From: Flavobacterium sufflavum
Lineage (GTDB): Bacteria; Bacteroidota; Bacteroidia; Flavobacteriales; Flavobacteriaceae
Assembly (NCBI RefSeq): GCF_004016525.1
Contig: NZ_SACJ01000004.1
Coordinates: 186,001 to 250,000 of the forward strand
DNA: 64,000 nt
Reading direction: 5' to 3'
This document shows positions 61,855-64,000 of this stretch, piece after piece; within the stretch, counting starts at the first letter, position 1, and each line of letters opens with the position of its first letter. Both the position numbers and the translations under genes were made by a program. The notes under the pieces were generated by a model. The model had not been told where the DNA came from and made no database searches. It saw only the letters and a program-made list of their open reading frames with translations.

Positions 61855-61866
61855 GTAATCGGTTAC
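61855..61866. promoter_or_regulatory. LacI/GntR-style operator candidate
   Basis: GTAATCGGTTAC is palindromic at 10 of 12 positions around a central CG, the form of many LacI-family operators. It lies about 40 bp upstream of the receptor promoter box. Likely regulator: the GntR/LacI-like chimera at 62991 (inference). Confidence 0.45.
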
Positions 61867-61991
61867 TTGTATGAAATTATTTTATGTTATTAATTAATTT
61901 TATTTATTAATAGAAAGAAAAATCCAAAGCGTTTCTGGTTTTATATCTAATATTTTTTTACAAAATAATTCAGATTAATATCATCTAAAAC

Positions 61992-62037
61992 AAAAAAGGT
62001 GCAACCCACTTTAATCGTTTGGGCTACACCTTTTTTT
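61992..62037. terminator. Intrinsic terminator after the LysR gene
   Basis: AAAAAAGGTG (61992-62001) pairs with CACCTTTTTT (62027-62036), with inner CCC/GGG pairing; T-runs on both strands. Confidence 0.7.
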
Positions 62038-62084
62038 ATGAATATTTAGGACTGTTATCGAAATAACTAATTCCTCAAGAAATA

Positions 62085-62975
62085 TCACCAATTATCCTTC
62101 AACAATTGATGGTATTCTCCGTTAAAATTATCCTTAAAAACCAAAATTTTTGTCATTCCTAATTTAGAATTATCAGAAATGAACAACTCTTTAGAAACTA
62201 TTTCGTCTGAATTTAAAGGAAATTCAGCAGGAAAAATAGCAACACCCACCTGAGCATTGACTAATCCTAACAGCAAATCAAGATTAGTTACTTCCTGAAC
62301 AATATTAGCCTCTCTGGAAAAACCAACATTTCGGCAACTCATTTCTAAATCCTCTGTAAAAGAAGGAAGTAGCTCTTTATTTAATTCTACCCATTTATCA
62401 TTCCTAAGCTGCTCAATCTTAACACTTTTATATTTTGCCAAAGGATGTTTGACCGACATGATGACATTAAGAAATTCCTGATTGACAACATGGTAATTGA
62501 TTGTCTTGTAAACCAAAGGAAGAATGGTGATTCCAAAATCGATTTCTCCTTTAAAAACAGCTTCTTGAATGGAAACTCCCGAAGAAAATTCTATTATTTT
62601 AAAAGTAGTATTGGGTAAGATATTTTGTAATTTCTGTACCACGCTAAGAACCTCACTTGAACGGCTGATCTTAGGAATTCCAAAACGTAACTGTTTGCTT
62701 TTCTCACTGTAGGTTTGCGCTTTTTTTATCGTCCGATCCAAAAGTTCTACCACACGCCCCATCTCTTTCATCAGGTAAGAGCCCGATTCGGTAAGTTCGA
62801 CCTTTCGGTGATTGATTCTTTTATCTTTATCGAAAAGTTCAAAACCTAATTCTATTTCCAATTGATTGATTTGATGGGTTAAGGCAGGTTGGGTAATATT
62901 TAGTTTTTCAGCTGCTTTCCCAAAGTGCAATTCTTTTGCCACAACCAGAAATGATTTCAGTTTACGTAATTCCAT
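62085..62975 (-). CDS. LysR-family transcriptional regulator
   Basis: 296 residues. The N-terminal winged HTH reads ELRKLKSFLVVAKELHFGKAAEKLNITQPALTHQINQLEIELGFELFDKD, an exact LysR pattern; a type-2 periplasmic-binding effector domain follows from about residue 90 (LRFGIPKISRSSEV). Effector unknown. It begins 15 bp after the GntR-type gene, so the two regulators are one operon. Whether it controls the rhamnose locus or another target is not shown by the sequence. Confidence 0.93.
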   Translation of the reverse strand: MELRKLKSFLVVAKELHFGKAAEKLNITQPALTHQINQLEIELGFELFDKDKRINHRKVELTESGSYLMKEMGRVVELLDRTIKKAQTYSEKSKQLRFGIPKISRSSEVLSVVQKLQNILPNTTFKIIEFSSGVSIQEAVFKGEIDFGITILPLVYKTINYHVVNQEFLNVIMSVKHPLAKYKSVKIEQLRNDKWVELNKELLPSFTEDLEMSCRNVGFSREANIVQEVTNLDLLLGLVNAQVGVAIFPAEFPLNSDEIVSKELFISDNSKLGMTKILVFKDNFNGEYHQLLKDNW

Positions 62976-62990
62976 TTAAATTATTGTATT

Positions 62991-64000
62991 TTATAAAGAT
63001 CCTCTAAGAACCAGTTCAAACGGATTTTCGATATGTTCTTTTGAACCATTCAACACCAATTCGGCAGCTGTTTTTCCCATTTTTGCAAAATCGGTTGAGA
63101 TAGTTGTCAAGCCATTCATAATGAATTTTTTGAGTGGTGTTTCATTATAAGAAATTACACCCACCTGCTCTCCAATAATTAAATCCAGTGATATAATTTT
63201 GTCTAGTATTTTAACCAAATCGGCTTCCATTAAATTGATATAAACCTCACCTTCGTTGACTTGTTCCTGATCTAAGTCATGTACAATCTTATAATTAAAA
63301 GCAAAGTTAGAACAAAAATTCTCGAATCCTTTGGCTATTTCATTAGGGAAGTAACTGTTTTCGGGAAACAATAATTTCAAAGTATGGTACTTACTCAAAG
63401 GTTCAATTGCCTTGCTCAAAGCATTATAGATATCGTCTTCAAAGTTTTCATAAACCGCTCCATAATTCCCTGTGATTCCTTCAATTTTTTTCCCAACTAA
63501 AATCAGTTTATCTTTTGGTATTTCATCAATCAGCAATTGATAACCTTCTGATTTTTCAATAAAATGGGGAATAATTACATAATGGGAATAATCCCCTTTT
63601 TGTTGGCTTAATAATTTTTTAAACAAGCCATAATCATTGTCATAAATATAAAAATCAATCGCTGCCTTTTCACCCAGAGCATCAACAAAAGCATCATAAA
63701 TAATTTTCTTATGGGCACTGAGTTTATTGAACATCAGGAATATTTTTAAATCCTGAGAAACATCGGTATTGGCAATAAAATATCCTTTGCCGTGAAAAGC
63801 TTCCAATATGCCCATTTTACGGAGTTTATTATATCCTTTTTCAATGGTAACTCTGGAAATTTCATACTGAAAACTCAATTCATTGATTGAAGGCATGGCA
63901 TCACCTTTTTTAAGCTGACCTTGTTTTACCGCATTGAGTACGGCATTAACAAGCTGTTGGTACTTTGGGGTAACTGAAAATTCATCAATGCTGAGATAAT
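62991..64000 (-). CDS. GntR-family regulator with LacI-like sugar-sensor domain, 5' end cut by window
   Basis: The frame stays open to base 64000 (335 codons visible), so only a few N-terminal residues are missing. The winged HTH reads FSVTPKYQQLVNAVLNAVKQGQL, then MPSINELSFQYEISRVTIEKGYNKLRKMGILEAFHGKGYFIA. A LacI/periplasmic-binding-type sensor domain follows (KIIYDAFVDALGEKAAIDFYIYDND to VISYNETPLKKFIMNGLTTISTDFAKMGKTAAELVLNG). This chimera resembles AraR of Bacillus in plan and is common beside sugar loci of Bacteroidota. It is the best candidate regulator of the rhamnose genes. ATG 63896 is internal, not the start. Confidence 0.9.
   Translation of the reverse strand, partial: YLSIDEFSVTPKYQQLVNAVLNAVKQGQLKKGDAMPSINELSFQYEISRVTIEKGYNKLRKMGILEAFHGKGYFIANTDVSQDLKIFLMFNKLSAHKKIIYDAFVDALGEKAAIDFYIYDNDYGLFKKLLSQQKGDYSHYVIIPHFIEKSEGYQLLIDEIPKDKLILVGKKIEGITGNYGAVYENFEDDIYNALSKAIEPLSKYHTLKLLFPENSYFPNEIAKGFENFCSNFAFNYKIVHDLDQEQVNEGEVYINLMEADLVKILDKIISLDLIIGEQVGVISYNETPLKKFIMNGLTTISTDFAKMGKTAAELVLNGSKEHIENPFELVLRGSL

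Larger units (their letters stand above)
61732..62084. other. 353-bp control region between TonB receptor and LysR genes
   Basis: Holds a TAAATTTG box for the receptor gene (61807-61814 on the minus strand), the operator-like palindrome at 61855-61866, and the LysR-gene terminator near 61992-62037. No gene seen. Confidence 0.5.

Noticed and set aside
1..64000. tRNA, rRNA, insertion sequence or prophage genes
   Set aside because: No tRNA cloverleaf, transposase motif or phage structural gene was recognised in the gaps or frames by reading; a tRNAscan or ISfinder search would be needed to exclude short remnants.

Overview
The window looks like chromosomal DNA of a Flavobacteriaceae bacterium, most likely a Flavobacterium. 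The evidence is low GC content, TAnnTTTG-type minus-7 promoter boxes, no strong Shine-Dalgarno sites, DUF4252 and CWC/DUF5522 genes, TonB-dependent receptors with carboxypeptidase-like plug extensions, and a quinone-dependent malate oxidase. I could run no database search; all family names come from recognising the translated sequence. No rRNA, tRNA, CRISPR array, insertion sequence or phage gene was recognised.

Layout. 1-5.8 kb is housekeeping: the 3' part of a FUSC/YccS membrane protein, mqo, a RelE/ParE-type toxin-antitoxin pair run together with ruvX, a methyltransferase and dapD. 5.8-15.5 kb is an envelope-glycan cluster of alternating strand: an LPS-type kinase, GT9, a tandem pair of GT2 paralogs, two WaaE-like GT2, a NodB deacetylase, a GT4, an uncharacterised CgeB-like protein, a decayed GT4 start and an LpxL-like acyltransferase. 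15.6-21.8 kb is housekeeping again: tsaC, a CCA-adding-type enzyme, ctaA, a CDP-alcohol phosphotransferase, a DUF4252 protein and an S41 protease lipoprotein.

21.9-31.6 kb is a cobalamin salvage locus. A cobalamin riboswitch with a good promoter precedes a BtuB-like receptor. Next come cobC, cobS, a bluB-cobT fusion, a Dph6-like ATP-pyrophosphatase and cobU on the minus strand, then a CWC/DUF5522 protein and, divergently, a BtuF-like lipoprotein and a BtuC-like permease. No corrin-ring synthesis gene and no BtuD ATPase is seen. lpdA follows at 32 kb.

33.4-45.5 kb is an accessory region rich in intergenic repeats: small ABM-like, cupin, YciI, DHFR-like and nucleotidyltransferase genes, a truncated nucleotidyltransferase duplicate, and a very AT-rich island (35.4-38.4 kb) of four unknown genes, one with a PD-(D/E)XK-like signature. 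It ends with uxuA plus an SDR dehydrogenase (hexuronate breakdown), an OsmC protein, a META-domain lipoprotein and msrB.

45.6-64 kb is a complete L-rhamnose utilisation locus on the minus strand. In transcription order: a GntR-type regulator with a LacI-like sensor domain (cut by the window end), a LysR regulator, a TonB receptor, an esterase plus GH78 alpha-L-rhamnosidase, rhaT plus a bifunctional rhamnulose-phosphate aldolase/lactaldehyde dehydrogenase, rhaM-rhaI-rhaK, then lutA-lutB-lutC. Hairpin terminators or long gaps divide it into at least five transcription units. Read together: rhamnosides are imported and hydrolysed, rhamnose is mutarotated, isomerised, phosphorylated and cleaved to DHAP and L-lactaldehyde, the aldehyde is oxidised to L-lactate, and LutABC oxidises lactate to pyruvate.
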